Source: Thermoplasmata archaeon
GTDB taxonomy: Archaea; Thermoplasmatota; Thermoplasmata; Thermoplasmatales; Thermoplasmataceae
DNA: 7,547 bases
Direction of reading: 5' to 3'
NCBI GenBank assembly: GCA_021795055.1
Contig: JAJYPW010000042.1
Span: 1 to 7,547, forward strand
Position numbers and translations under genes: made by a program. The notes under the pieces are model-generated. The model did no database searches, was not told where the DNA came from, and saw nothing but the letters and a program-made list of their open reading frames with translations. Below are positions 1 to 5,417 of this stretch, one piece after another. Each line of letters begins with the position of its first letter. The first letter of the stretch is position 1.

Positions 1-2
1 CA

Positions 3-92
3 CGGGCCTCGTTCTACATATATAATTCCAAGGAGGAGATCGACAAGCTCTTTATAGGTTTGCAAAATGCAACGGCGAGGTTTGGGCATTGA
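3..92 (+). CDS. sufS: Cysteine desulfurase SufS, C-terminal fragment
   Basis: Only the last 29 codons are in the window; the gene begins upstream of it. The visible peptide opens RASFYIYNSKEEIDKL, which matches the conserved C-terminal strand and helix of group II cysteine desulfurases (typically RASFY-Y-N-EEID-L). These PLP enzymes take sulfur from cysteine as an enzyme persulfide and hand it to a scaffold or acceptor protein. The PLP lysine and catalytic cysteine lie outside the window, so activity cannot be judged. The stop codon (90-92) overlaps the TTG start of the next gene, a SufU-like scaffold, as TTGA. That arrangement supports co-translation and the SufS rather than IscS or Csd assignment. 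The identification rests on a short tail plus context. Confidence 0.8.
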   Translation, partial: RASFYIYNSKEEIDKLFIGLQNATARFGH

Positions 93-469
93 GCGAAGAC
101 ATCGCATACGAAGTGATGATGGATCATTACCGTAATCCTCACAACTATGGAACGATCGAAAATGCAACCAACAGGATCACGGAATACAACCCGCTTTGCG
201 GGGACACCGTCCATCTGGAAATGATCATAAACGAGGGAAGGATTGAAGACATCAAGTTCGTGGGACGCGGTTGTTCCATCAGCCAGGCGTCCGCATCAAT
301 TCTCACAGAAATGGTAAAGGGGAAGGGCATATCCAGCCTTACCGATCTCACCGATCAGAAATACCTGACGGATCTGGGAGTCAGCCTGGGACCTGCAAGA
401 GAAAGGTGTGCTCTCCTCTCCCTTAATGCGCTCAAGAAGGCGATTGCGGGTGATGGAACTGCACCTTAA
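89..469 (+). CDS. sufU: SufU-type iron-sulfur cluster assembly / sulfur-acceptor protein
   Basis: 126-residue cytosolic protein of the IscU/SufU fold. The three family cysteines are C37 (NPLCGD), C62 (GCSISQASAS) and C107 (ARERC), with D39 after C37; in Bacillus SufU the equivalent Cys-Asp-Cys-Cys set binds zinc and accepts persulfide sulfur from SufS. MMDHYRNPHNYG near the N-terminus and R106-C107 are SufU-like; the IscU LPPVK chaperone motif is absent. Unusually, C62 and C107 are 45 residues apart, as in IscU, whereas from memory Bacillus SufU has about 62, so roughly 17 residues of the SufU insertion are missing. The TTG start at 89 overlaps the sufS stop (TTGA), and no other start codon lies just upstream in frame. 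The 3' end overlaps the ferredoxin gene by 17 bases. Role as SufS partner is well supported by adjacency; scaffold versus sulfur-relay function is open. Confidence 0.9.
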   Translation: MSEDIAYEVMMDHYRNPHNYGTIENATNRITEYNPLCGDTVHLEMIINEGRIEDIKFVGRGCSISQASASILTEMVKGKGISSLTDLTDQKYLTDLGVSLGPARERCALLSLNALKKAIAGDGTAP

Positions 470-656
470 GGTGAAGCTGGACAGGGAAAGTTGCCTTGGA
501 GATGCAATATGCACTGCAATTCTGCCAGGGGTCTTTGAAATGGACAGTGAAGGCAAAGCATATCTTGCAGGAGGGGCAGAAGGAAAGGACAATGATCTGC
601 TGGAAGCGGCTTCCCTGTGTCCTGCCAGGGCTATTTCTTTGATGCAGAAAGACTGA
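453..656 (+). CDS. Small single-cluster [4Fe-4S]/[3Fe-4S] ferredoxin
   Basis: 67-residue acidic ferredoxin. C14-x2-D17-x2-C20 and C56-P57 are the cluster ligands, in the pattern of Pyrococcus furiosus ferredoxin, whose second ligand is also Asp. The peptide around them (CLGDAIC, then PGVFEMDSEGKA) resembles that protein closely. The cysteine which forms the Pyrococcus disulfide after CP is Leu24 here, so that disulfide cannot form. Asp ligation favours an easily interconverted [3Fe-4S]/[4Fe-4S] cluster. The ATG at 453 gives MELHLKVKLD, the normal ferredoxin N-terminus; a GTG immediately before it (450) is a possible alternative, with AAGAAGG at 434-440 as a weak ribosome binding site. It overlaps sufU by 17 bases and converges on, and overlaps by 26 bases, the end of the GlyRS gene. 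Supplying electrons for Fe-S assembly is an inference from the operon. Confidence 0.88.
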   Translation: MELHLKVKLDRESCLGDAICTAILPGVFEMDSEGKAYLAGGAEGKDNDLLEAASLCPARAISLMQKD

Positions 657-2085
657 GGGCACTCAGTTCTTTCATCAAGATCGCGTTCTGGAGAATTGGG
701 TATCCGGTAAGATCACTGATCTTCACCCGGATTTGGGATGTGCTGTCCCTTTCCCTTATTGTTACGGTGGAGTCCTCTTTGGTCTGGTAATCCACGGTTA
801 TGCAGTACGGCGTACCTATCTCATCCTGCCTCGCATATCTCCTTCCTATTGAACCGGATTCATCGTAGGCAACATAATCGTTCAGATCCATGAGCTTTGC
901 GAAAAGATCCCTTGCAATAGCATCAAGCCCGTCCCTGATCTGCAGCGGCAGAATGGCAACAATGTAAGGCGATATCTCTGGTGGCAGGCGCATTACCTTG
1001 AAACCGTTTTCCCTGACATAATATGAAGATGAAAGAACTGCCATGGTGATCCTGTCCACGCCGTAAGCGGGTTCGACAACCACCGGTACTATTCCACCCT
1101 CTGCTGTAAGTGGCTCTCCTGAAAAATCTGAATGCTTCCTGAGATCATAATCTCCGCGATCGGCAATTCCCACTATCTCCACCCAGTCGTCGTCTATTAC
1201 CGCCTCGGCATCCCAGGCGTCCCTGGCGTAGTGGGCAAGCTCGCTTTTCCTGTGCTGCCTGAACCTTATGCCCTCTTCCGGGATTCCGCATTTCCTCAGG
1301 ATGGAGTACGTGATGTAAATGAAATACGCCATCCCCCTGTTTGGTATCACTCCGCTCTCATGCGCGCTCTTCGCAGATGTCCGCAGCTTATTCCCACTGT
1401 TAGGCAAGAGCGTCAGGACGATGTCTTCAGGCGAATCCCTGGTCCAACCTGCTTCCGGATCCAGGAATACCTCGACCTCCGCCATAAAGAATTCGCGCTG
1501 CCTCAGGAGTGCCTGGCGCGGAGATATCTCGTTCCTGTAGCCCTTCCCGTACTGGCAGACGATCATCGGCAGTTTTCCCCTGTTCTGGTTCAGGAGCAGC
1601 TTGAAATTCACGAATATACCCTGTGCGGTCTCCGGTCTCAGGTAGTATGGATCGTTATCCTTGCCTCTCTCCACCCTGAACATCTGGCTCATCATCTCAG
1701 CAGAAACTATCTTTCCGCCGCAATATGCGCAGATAAGTTTTCCCTCCCCGATTAGCGAAATGGCATCTTCCAGCGTTGTAGATTCCCTTGCAATGCTGGA
1801 TTTTTTCAGCGAGGAATCGATTCTGTCATACCTGCCGCACCGGGAGCATTTTACTGCGAGATCCTCGAATTTTTCAAGATGTCCAGATGCCTGAAAAACC
1901 CTTTTCGGTGTGACAGTGGGCGTGTCGATGAATATTCCGCCTTCGCGCAGGTAACTCCGCTTGAACAGCATCAGGAACCTGTCCTTAAGCAGGGTGCCAA
2001 CAGGTCCGAAATCATAGAAGCCGGACTCACCTCCATAAAACGAAAACGAAGGCCAGAAAAATCCTCTTCTTTTAGCGATCTCCAC
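631..2085 (-). CDS. glyS: Glycyl-tRNA synthetase (class II, alpha2 type)
   Basis: Charges tRNA-Gly with glycine in the cytosol. Numbered from the GTG at 2085 (484 residues): KRRGFFWPSFSFYGG near the start and RPETAQGIFVNF (about 150-161) are typical of alpha2 GlyRS; motif 2 is GYRNEISPR (182-190), followed by RQREFFMAEVEVF; WVEIVGIADRGDYDL (301-315) and motif 3 EPAYGVDR (338-345) complete the active site. C80/C83 and C119/C122 form a zinc ribbon. An anticodon-binding domain spans about 370-470 with SGSIGRRYARQDEIGTP. Archaeal and eukaryotic enzymes are usually about 570 or more residues; this one is shorter because only about 20 residues separate DYDL from motif 3. GTG 2085 is the only conventional start in frame, but it truncates the N-terminus and lacks an SD; a CTG at 2106-2104 is more likely (see findings). 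It lies downstream of, and probably co-transcribed with, the CBS gene. Confidence 0.95.
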   Translation of the reverse strand: MEIAKRRGFFWPSFSFYGGESGFYDFGPVGTLLKDRFLMLFKRSYLREGGIFIDTPTVTPKRVFQASGHLEKFEDLAVKCSRCGRYDRIDSSLKKSSIARESTTLEDAISLIGEGKLICAYCGGKIVSAEMMSQMFRVERGKDNDPYYLRPETAQGIFVNFKLLLNQNRGKLPMIVCQYGKGYRNEISPRQALLRQREFFMAEVEVFLDPEAGWTRDSPEDIVLTLLPNSGNKLRTSAKSAHESGVIPNRGMAYFIYITYSILRKCGIPEEGIRFRQHRKSELAHYARDAWDAEAVIDDDWVEIVGIADRGDYDLRKHSDFSGEPLTAEGGIVPVVVEPAYGVDRITMAVLSSSYYVRENGFKVMRLPPEISPYIVAILPLQIRDGLDAIARDLFAKLMDLNDYVAYDESGSIGRRYARQDEIGTPYCITVDYQTKEDSTVTIRERDSTSQIRVKISDLTGYPILQNAILMKELSALSLSASKK

Positions 2086-2102
2086 GACGTCGTCAAAACG
2101 AC

Positions 2103-2939
2103 TCAGGAAATCACCCCTAGCAACTCGAGATCATAAAGCATTCCCACAAGCCTGGTTCCCCTGAGAACAGGCAGCTGGTTGAAATTGTGTTCCTTCATTA
2201 TGTCGACTGCGCTCGATACATCGTCATCAATCTCTACAGTCTTAGGTTCGGTGATCATGCAGCGTTCCACGGGCACATTCGGAATTTCCATTATGTTTTT
2301 GTACACAGCGTATGAAGTGAAGTTCCTGACTCCCTCCCAACTCCATGGATCATCCTCCTGCATGTCCCTCTTCATTGACAGTTCCGAACTGCTGAATTTC
2401 ATGATGTTGAATACATCTCTGTCCGTAATTATGCCCTTGAAATTGCTTTCCGCATCAAGGACAGGAAACGCATAGATCCTGGAGAGATTCGTTATAGTAA
2501 GGAAAAGTTTAACGGGCATCTTTTCCCAGAGCGCGAATGAAGGGCCCTTCATCACGCTGGCAATCTTTTCCTTTCCCTTTGTCTCAGCTACATAATCAAG
2601 GAAGTTCTGTGGTGTGAGTATTCCGACAACCGTCCCATTATCACCGACAACTGCGACATGCCTTCTGTGCTGCAGGACCATCTCCTTGGCCGCGGCTTCA
2701 ACGGTATCATCCGGGTTTACAGCTTTCTCCCTCCTCATGAGCATCGCAGTCTGGCTTTCTGAAGGGTTAGAGAATACGTCACGCCTGGAAACCATTCCAA
2801 CGTATTTTCCCTCGCCGTTTGTTACGGGTGCGCCAGTTAGGTTTCTTTTGATCAGGAAACCAACCAGGTCTTCAACCATGCTTGGAACATGGAAACAGAA
2901 CGGCTTGGTGGTCATTATTTCCGAGACTTTGCTGCTCAT
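2103..2939 (-). CDS. Four-CBS-domain protein (predicted nucleotide sensor)
   Basis: 278-residue soluble protein made almost entirely of CBS domains, arranged as two pairs: about 1-60 (GAPVT...VGMVSRRDVF), 65-118 (HVAVV...VGILTPQNFLDY), 124-182 (YAFPVLD...GIITDRDVF) and 222-276 (NQLPVLR...LVGMLYDLELL). CBS pairs (Bateman modules) commonly bind AMP, ADP, ATP or SAM and regulate a partner. No fused catalytic, channel or DNA-binding domain is visible; residues 183-221 form a linker rich in charged and aromatic residues (EDDPWSWEGV). The ATG at 2939 follows a TATA box centred about 25 bases upstream, so the mRNA is probably leaderless. The stop TGA (2105-2103) overlaps the probable CTG start of GlyRS. 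The ligand and partner cannot be told from sequence; a link to GlyRS is only contextual. Confidence 0.93.
   Translation of the reverse strand: MSSKVSEIMTTKPFCFHVPSMVEDLVGFLIKRNLTGAPVTNGEGKYVGMVSRRDVFSNPSESQTAMLMRREKAVNPDDTVEAAAKEMVLQHRRHVAVVGDNGTVVGILTPQNFLDYVAETKGKEKIASVMKGPSFALWEKMPVKLFLTITNLSRIYAFPVLDAESNFKGIITDRDVFNIMKFSSSELSMKRDMQEDDPWSWEGVRNFTSYAVYKNIMEIPNVPVERCMITEPKTVEIDDDVSSAVDIMKEHNFNQLPVLRGTRLVGMLYDLELLGVIS
2110..2118 (-). promoter_or_regulatory. SD-like ribosome binding site before a CTG codon
   Basis: Read on the minus strand this is AGGGGTGAT, close to the full anti-SD complement GGAGGTGAT. It lies inside the last codons of the CBS gene. Three bases (TTC) separate it from CTG at 2106-2104; from the end of the G-run the spacing is 7 bases, which is optimal. 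It is 24 bases away from the GTG at 2085, too far to serve it. It therefore argues that GlyRS translation begins at the CTG. It could also be a chance product of the CBS reading frame (Gly-Val-Ile codons). Confidence 0.5.
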
Positions 2940-3267
2940 TTTGCAGCGATATTAACCGGATATTAAAACGATTGTCTGTTTATTGTTATGCGCCTGAAAT
3001 CCATAATATAATGAAAATGAGACAATGGTCGGTGCAAGTTTCCATTCATACGCATTTATCTTAAAGCCAGCGGGTGTAACCGGTTTAGAATGACCAGGCA
3101 GATGGTACGCCTTTACTGCACATTCCAAATGACGTCTTCTGCACATAACGAAGTGCGAACCTCAAATCGTTTGCATGATCACCGATTATGCATTAAAAAA
3201 TCGATATGGGTAATACCTGTCCCTGGTTGCCCACCATTCATGTGCCATTGTGGTTAAATTCAAAGTC
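2940..3267. other. 328-base intergenic gap without a convincing gene
   Basis: It separates the 3' end of the ABC permease gene from the start of the CBS gene, both on the minus strand. It holds the CBS promoter (TATA at 2960-2968) and, reading on the minus strand, a T6 run at 3200-3195 about 70 bases after the permease stop that may end ABC transcription. A 55-codon plus-strand frame (ATG 3090, TAA 3255-3257), with a TATA-like TTTATCTTA at 3055-3063, is the only candidate small gene. Its product has no recognisable family. Short inverted pairs (AATCG/CGATT; TGCAT/ATGCA) occur at about 3160-3200, but they have 5-base arms and could be chance. No tRNA cloverleaf or other known RNA was seen. Confidence 0.5.
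2960..2968 (-). promoter_or_regulatory. TATA box of the CBS-glyS operon
   Basis: Minus-strand TTTTAATAT is centred about 25 bases upstream of the CBS ATG (A at 2939), which places transcription initiation at or within a base or two of the start codon. There is no SD before this ATG (sequence CGCTGCAAA), consistent with a leaderless transcript. A second AT-rich block, TTAATAT (2955-2949), is too close to the ATG to be the TATA box of a leaderless start. Confidence 0.6.
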
Positions 3268-4026
3268 TCAGATTGTCTGCTGTCTCCAGTCGGATATTCG
3301 TGTTGCAAAGACGACCATCAGGACGGTTTCCACAAAATACACGATCAGAGGTAAAGGCATGGAACTCAATGAGTTCGCAACCGCGTCCTTTATGATCAGG
3401 GCTGCAAATGTGGTGGGCACAAAGTATGCAAAATACTGAAAGGGTGCGGGTATGGAACCAAGGGAATAGTATATGGGTGGTATCACGGCAAAAACTATCC
3501 CGAAGATGACAGATATTGGCCAGATTTCTCTCATTTCTCTCACTTTCCTTGAAATCATGTAGGAGAAGAGCGAGAAAAACACCCAGGTAAGGAATGCAGC
3601 AAAGATGATCAATGCGACATCCAGAACGGTCACGGGTGTAAGATACACTATCACTCCCAGAAAGAATATGGCTCCAGGGAGGATGAACACTATGTCACCG
3701 GTGGCCATTCCCATTACATAGACCAGAGGGCTGATTCCGGTGGTGGCTATCATCTGCTGGAACTTGAGGTCAATCTTTCCGAAAAGCAAGTCGCTTTGAA
3801 GCATCGTGGCTGCGTTAATCACTGTGAAAATAAGGCCGCCTATGGATCCCACCAGAAGCTGAGTTCCGTGGCTGAAAATGTCAACGAAGAACAGGAAAGA
3901 GAGGTGCGTGGAGAGTATAGCGACAAGTGCAAGCGGTCTTCTGTAGATTGGTATCAGTCCATTGAGCATGGTGAAGCTTTGCCAGGCCCGAATGTCTCTT
4001 ATGATGCTAGTCTTCAATGCTACCAC
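3268..4026 (-). CDS. ABC-2 type transporter permease
   Basis: 252-residue integral membrane protein, the membrane half of an export-type ABC transporter. Hydrophobic segments lie at about 31-51, 56-76, 101-128, 134-158, 169-190 and 222-242, with a further moderately hydrophobic stretch at 195-212, giving the six-helix ABC-2 layout. The cytoplasmic loop containing DLKFQQMIATTGISP after the second helix is characteristic of ABC-2 permeases. It follows the ATPase gene with a 20-base overlap, so the two are translationally coupled. The start is uncertain: GTG at 4026 gives MVALKTS, but TTG at 4017-4015 has GGTGG five bases ahead of it and would give MKTSIIRD. Substrate unknown; this family includes drug, lipid and polysaccharide exporters, and nothing here discriminates among them. 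Confidence 0.9.
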   Translation of the reverse strand: MVALKTSIIRDIRAWQSFTMLNGLIPIYRRPLALVAILSTHLSFLFFVDIFSHGTQLLVGSIGGLIFTVINAATMLQSDLLFGKIDLKFQQMIATTGISPLVYVMGMATGDIVFILPGAIFFLGVIVYLTPVTVLDVALIIFAAFLTWVFFSLFSYMISRKVREMREIWPISVIFGIVFAVIPPIYYSLGSIPAPFQYFAYFVPTTFAALIIKDAVANSLSSMPLPLIVYFVETVLMVVFATRISDWRQQTI

Positions 4027-4921
4027 CCACCAGTGAAATGAACACGTCGTCCAGGCCCACAGGACCTATCTCAATCCTTGTCTTTAGCAGTCCTGCAGAG
4101 AGGATGATCTCCTCGACCCTCTTCTCGTCGGTATACAGTATTTCGTACTGGCTGTCGCTGACAACCCTCCCGTAAGATTCTAGGCCACCCTTAGAGAAGT
4201 CTGCAGGGATCCTGATCCTGGTGTTGTAGTCAAGCATGTTCTGGAGCTGTTGAAGTGTACCCTGGGCCAGCAGTCTCCCATCGCTGACAACAGCAATCTC
4301 GTCGCTCAGGGCCGAAGCCTCGTCCAAATAATGAGTGGTCAGTACAATTGTCTTCCCCAGTTTCCTGAAATATCTGATCCCTTCCCAGACATTTTTCCGG
4401 GTAATTACGTCAAGGCCAATCGTCGGTTCGTCAAGAAAATAAATATCAGCTTCGGCTGAGAGCGACATGCCGACCACTATGAGCTGCCTCTGCCCCCCGG
4501 AGAGGTTTACCGCCTCAGTGTCCATGAAGGAACCGATGTTCAGCATGTCGCTGATGAACTGAACGCGATCCCTTGCGCCCTCGCGTGAATTTCCCAGTAT
4601 TCTCTGGTAAAGATAGATGTGTTCCCTTGGAGTCATGTGCCCCCAAGGCCTGCATTCCTGTGGAACCAGGGAAATAAGCCCTTTTACCGATGCCGGAGAA
4701 GAAATGACATCATGCCCGAATATCTCCACTGTCCCGGAGCCAGGAATCAGCTGCCCTGTGGCTATCTTGACAAATGTGGTCTTGCCGGAACCATTTCTTC
4801 CCAGTATAGAAAGTATCATCGGTCTGGATGCAGTCAGCGAAAGCCCCCGCAGAGCGCTGGTAACCTTCCCCTTGACCAGGTAGTCCTTCCTGAGATCCTT
4901 AACGAGAAGGGGAACAACCAT
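4007..4921 (-). CDS. ABC transporter ATP-binding protein (ABC-2 exporter type)
   Basis: 304-residue nucleotide-binding subunit. It carries Walker A GRNGSGKTT (41-49), Q-loop Gln88 (LVPQE), the signature LSGGQ (140-144), Walker B IYFLDE (160-165) with D-loop GLD (169-171), and H-loop His197 (TTHYLDEA). All catalytic residues are present, so it should hydrolyse ATP to drive the partner permease, with which its 3' end overlaps by 20 bases. About 80 residues after the ATPase core (from 225) form the accessory C-terminal region usual in DrrA/CcmA-like exporters, ending GLDDVFISLVGG, a common family tail. The ATG at 4921 is preceded by a TATA box at leaderless distance. The substrate is not identifiable. 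Confidence 0.95.
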   Translation of the reverse strand: MVVPLLVKDLRKDYLVKGKVTSALRGLSLTASRPMILSILGRNGSGKTTFVKIATGQLIPGSGTVEIFGHDVISSPASVKGLISLVPQECRPWGHMTPREHIYLYQRILGNSREGARDRVQFISDMLNIGSFMDTEAVNLSGGQRQLIVVGMSLSAEADIYFLDEPTIGLDVITRKNVWEGIRYFRKLGKTIVLTTHYLDEASALSDEIAVVSDGRLLAQGTLQQLQNMLDYNTRIRIPADFSKGGLESYGRVVSDSQYEILYTDEKRVEEIILSAGLLKTRIEIGPVGLDDVFISLVGGSIED

Positions 4922-4940
4922 TTTTCTGGATTAAGGCAGG

Positions 4941-4949
4941 ATAATTAAA
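4941..4949 (-). promoter_or_regulatory. TATA box of the ABC exporter operon
   Basis: Minus-strand TTTAATTAT is centred about 24 bases before the ATPase ATG (A at 4921), predicting a leaderless mRNA. The bases immediately upstream (where BRE should lie) are part of the palindrome at 4950-4964. The box is nearly self-complementary, but on the plus strand no gene starts at a matching distance. Confidence 0.6.
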
Positions 4950-4964
4950 CATGATTAGATCATG
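4950..4964. promoter_or_regulatory. Perfect 6-3-6 palindrome, candidate operator
   Basis: CATGAT-TAG-ATCATG is an exact inverted repeat abutting the TATA box of the ABC operon and covering its expected BRE. A dimeric regulator bound here would block TFB/TBP. TTAGATC at 4955-4961 is repeated directly at 4971-4977. The divergent winged-helix gene next door is the obvious candidate binder, but no copy of the palindrome was seen at that gene's own promoter. The inverted repeat is seen; the operator role is inferred. Confidence 0.45.
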
Positions 4965-5073
4965 ATTGCGTTAGATCTTCCTGAACCGTGGATTGGTCGC
5001 GCTAACGGATACAAGGTCACATCGAGAAAAAATGCGGCTGTCAACCAATTACGTCGTAGCGCCACAATTCATA

Positions 5074-5080
5074 TTTATAT
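5074..5080 (+). promoter_or_regulatory. TATA box of the winged-helix regulator gene
   Basis: TTTATAT lies centred about 26 bases before the ATG at 5103, the spacing for a leaderless start. The box is embedded in CATAT-TT-ATATG (5070-5081), a perfect inverted repeat, which may be incidental to the AT-rich box. A weak SD-like GTAGGG (5093-5098) also precedes the ATG. Confidence 0.6.
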
Positions 5081-5102
5081 GCGGGCAAAATGGTAGGGTA
5101 AT

Positions 5103-5339
5103 ATGGATTCCACTTTCGCCTATCCCGGGCTTGCCAACTCATCCAGGTACGTGCTCAGGGTGCTGAGGGATCTGAAGGTTGCGACTACCGAGTCCATACA
5201 GGATGAAACCGGACTTTCGAGAAGGACCATCATGTACGCCCTGCATGAGTTGAAGGAAAGAGGGTTGGTCTTCGCCCAGATATGCCTCAATGATTCCAGA
5301 AGGCGTTATTATTGCTATTCCGTATTCAATGATATTTAA
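5103..5339 (+). CDS. Small winged helix-turn-helix transcriptional regulator
   Basis: 78-residue basic protein that is essentially one winged-helix DNA-binding domain. A first helix spans about 13-24 (SSRYVLRVLRDL), the HTH follows with TTESIQDETGLS (28-39) and recognition helix RRTIMYALHELKERGL (40-55), and a beta-hairpin wing with SRRRYYCYSV (65-74) closes it. The layout is MarR/ArsR/TrmB-like, but there is no separate ligand-binding or dimerisation domain. Cysteines at 61 and 71 could in principle respond to redox state, though nothing proves it. It is divergent from the ABC exporter operon and lies 78 bases upstream of the peroxiredoxin, so it may regulate either or itself; the targets are unknown. 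The ATG start fits the TATA spacing. Confidence 0.82.
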   Translation: MDSTFAYPGLANSSRYVLRVLRDLKVATTESIQDETGLSRRTIMYALHELKERGLVFAQICLNDSRRRYYCYSVFNDI

Positions 5340-5377
5340 GGTTTGGCATGTGAGCACAATTTGCGCATTTAGAAAGA

Positions 5378-5384
5378 TTATAAA
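5378..5384 (+). promoter_or_regulatory. TATA box of the peroxiredoxin gene
   Basis: TTATAAA, preceded by the purine-rich AGAAAG (5371-5376) as a plausible BRE. It is centred about 37 bases before the ATG, so transcription should start near 5406 and leave a leader of about 12 bases. This is the one promoter in the window that predicts a short leader with an SD rather than a leaderless start. Confidence 0.55.
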
Positions 5385-5405
5385 GTAAGATGGGCATTCA
5401 TAGAC

Positions 5406-5410
5406 GGTGG
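5406..5410 (+). promoter_or_regulatory. Ribosome binding site of the peroxiredoxin gene
   Basis: GGTGG sits seven bases before the ATG at 5418 and complements the 16S anti-SD. It lies close to the predicted transcription start, so the leader would consist of little more than the SD. It fixes the start codon at 5418. Confidence 0.6.
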
Positions 5411-5417
5411 AAAAAAT

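Noticed and set aside
89..469. IscU rather than SufU, suggested by cysteine spacing
   Set aside because: The LPPVK chaperone motif is absent, R106-C107 replaces His-Cys, and the flanking motifs and SufS neighbour are SufU-like.
1132..1755. 207-codon plus-strand open frame
   Set aside because: Lies wholly antisense to conserved GlyRS catalytic motifs; no promoter, SD or family resemblance. It is a mirror frame caused by the codon bias of GlyRS.
2952..3146. 64-codon minus-strand open frame upstream of the CBS gene
   Set aside because: It runs through the CBS TATA box, has no promoter or SD of its own, and has no recognisable protein family.
3155..3200. Stem-loop terminator or structured RNA from AATCG/CGATT and TGCAT/ATGCA pairs
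   Set aside because: Arms are only five bases, and on the minus strand the T6 run precedes the pairs rather than following them, so the geometry is wrong for an intrinsic terminator hairpin.
3206..3439. 77-codon plus-strand open frame
   Set aside because: Mostly antisense to the 3' part of the ABC permease; no supporting signals.
4992..5062. ATTGGT/ACCAAT and GCGCTA/TAGCGC inverted pairs
   Set aside because: They are about 50 bases apart and in an order that prevents nesting into one hairpin; probably chance.
4962..5096. 44-codon plus-strand open frame starting at ATG 4962
   Set aside because: Its start sits inside the palindrome, no TATA or SD is placed correctly, it uses CGT/CGC arginine codons unlike its neighbours, and it overlaps the regulator's TATA box.
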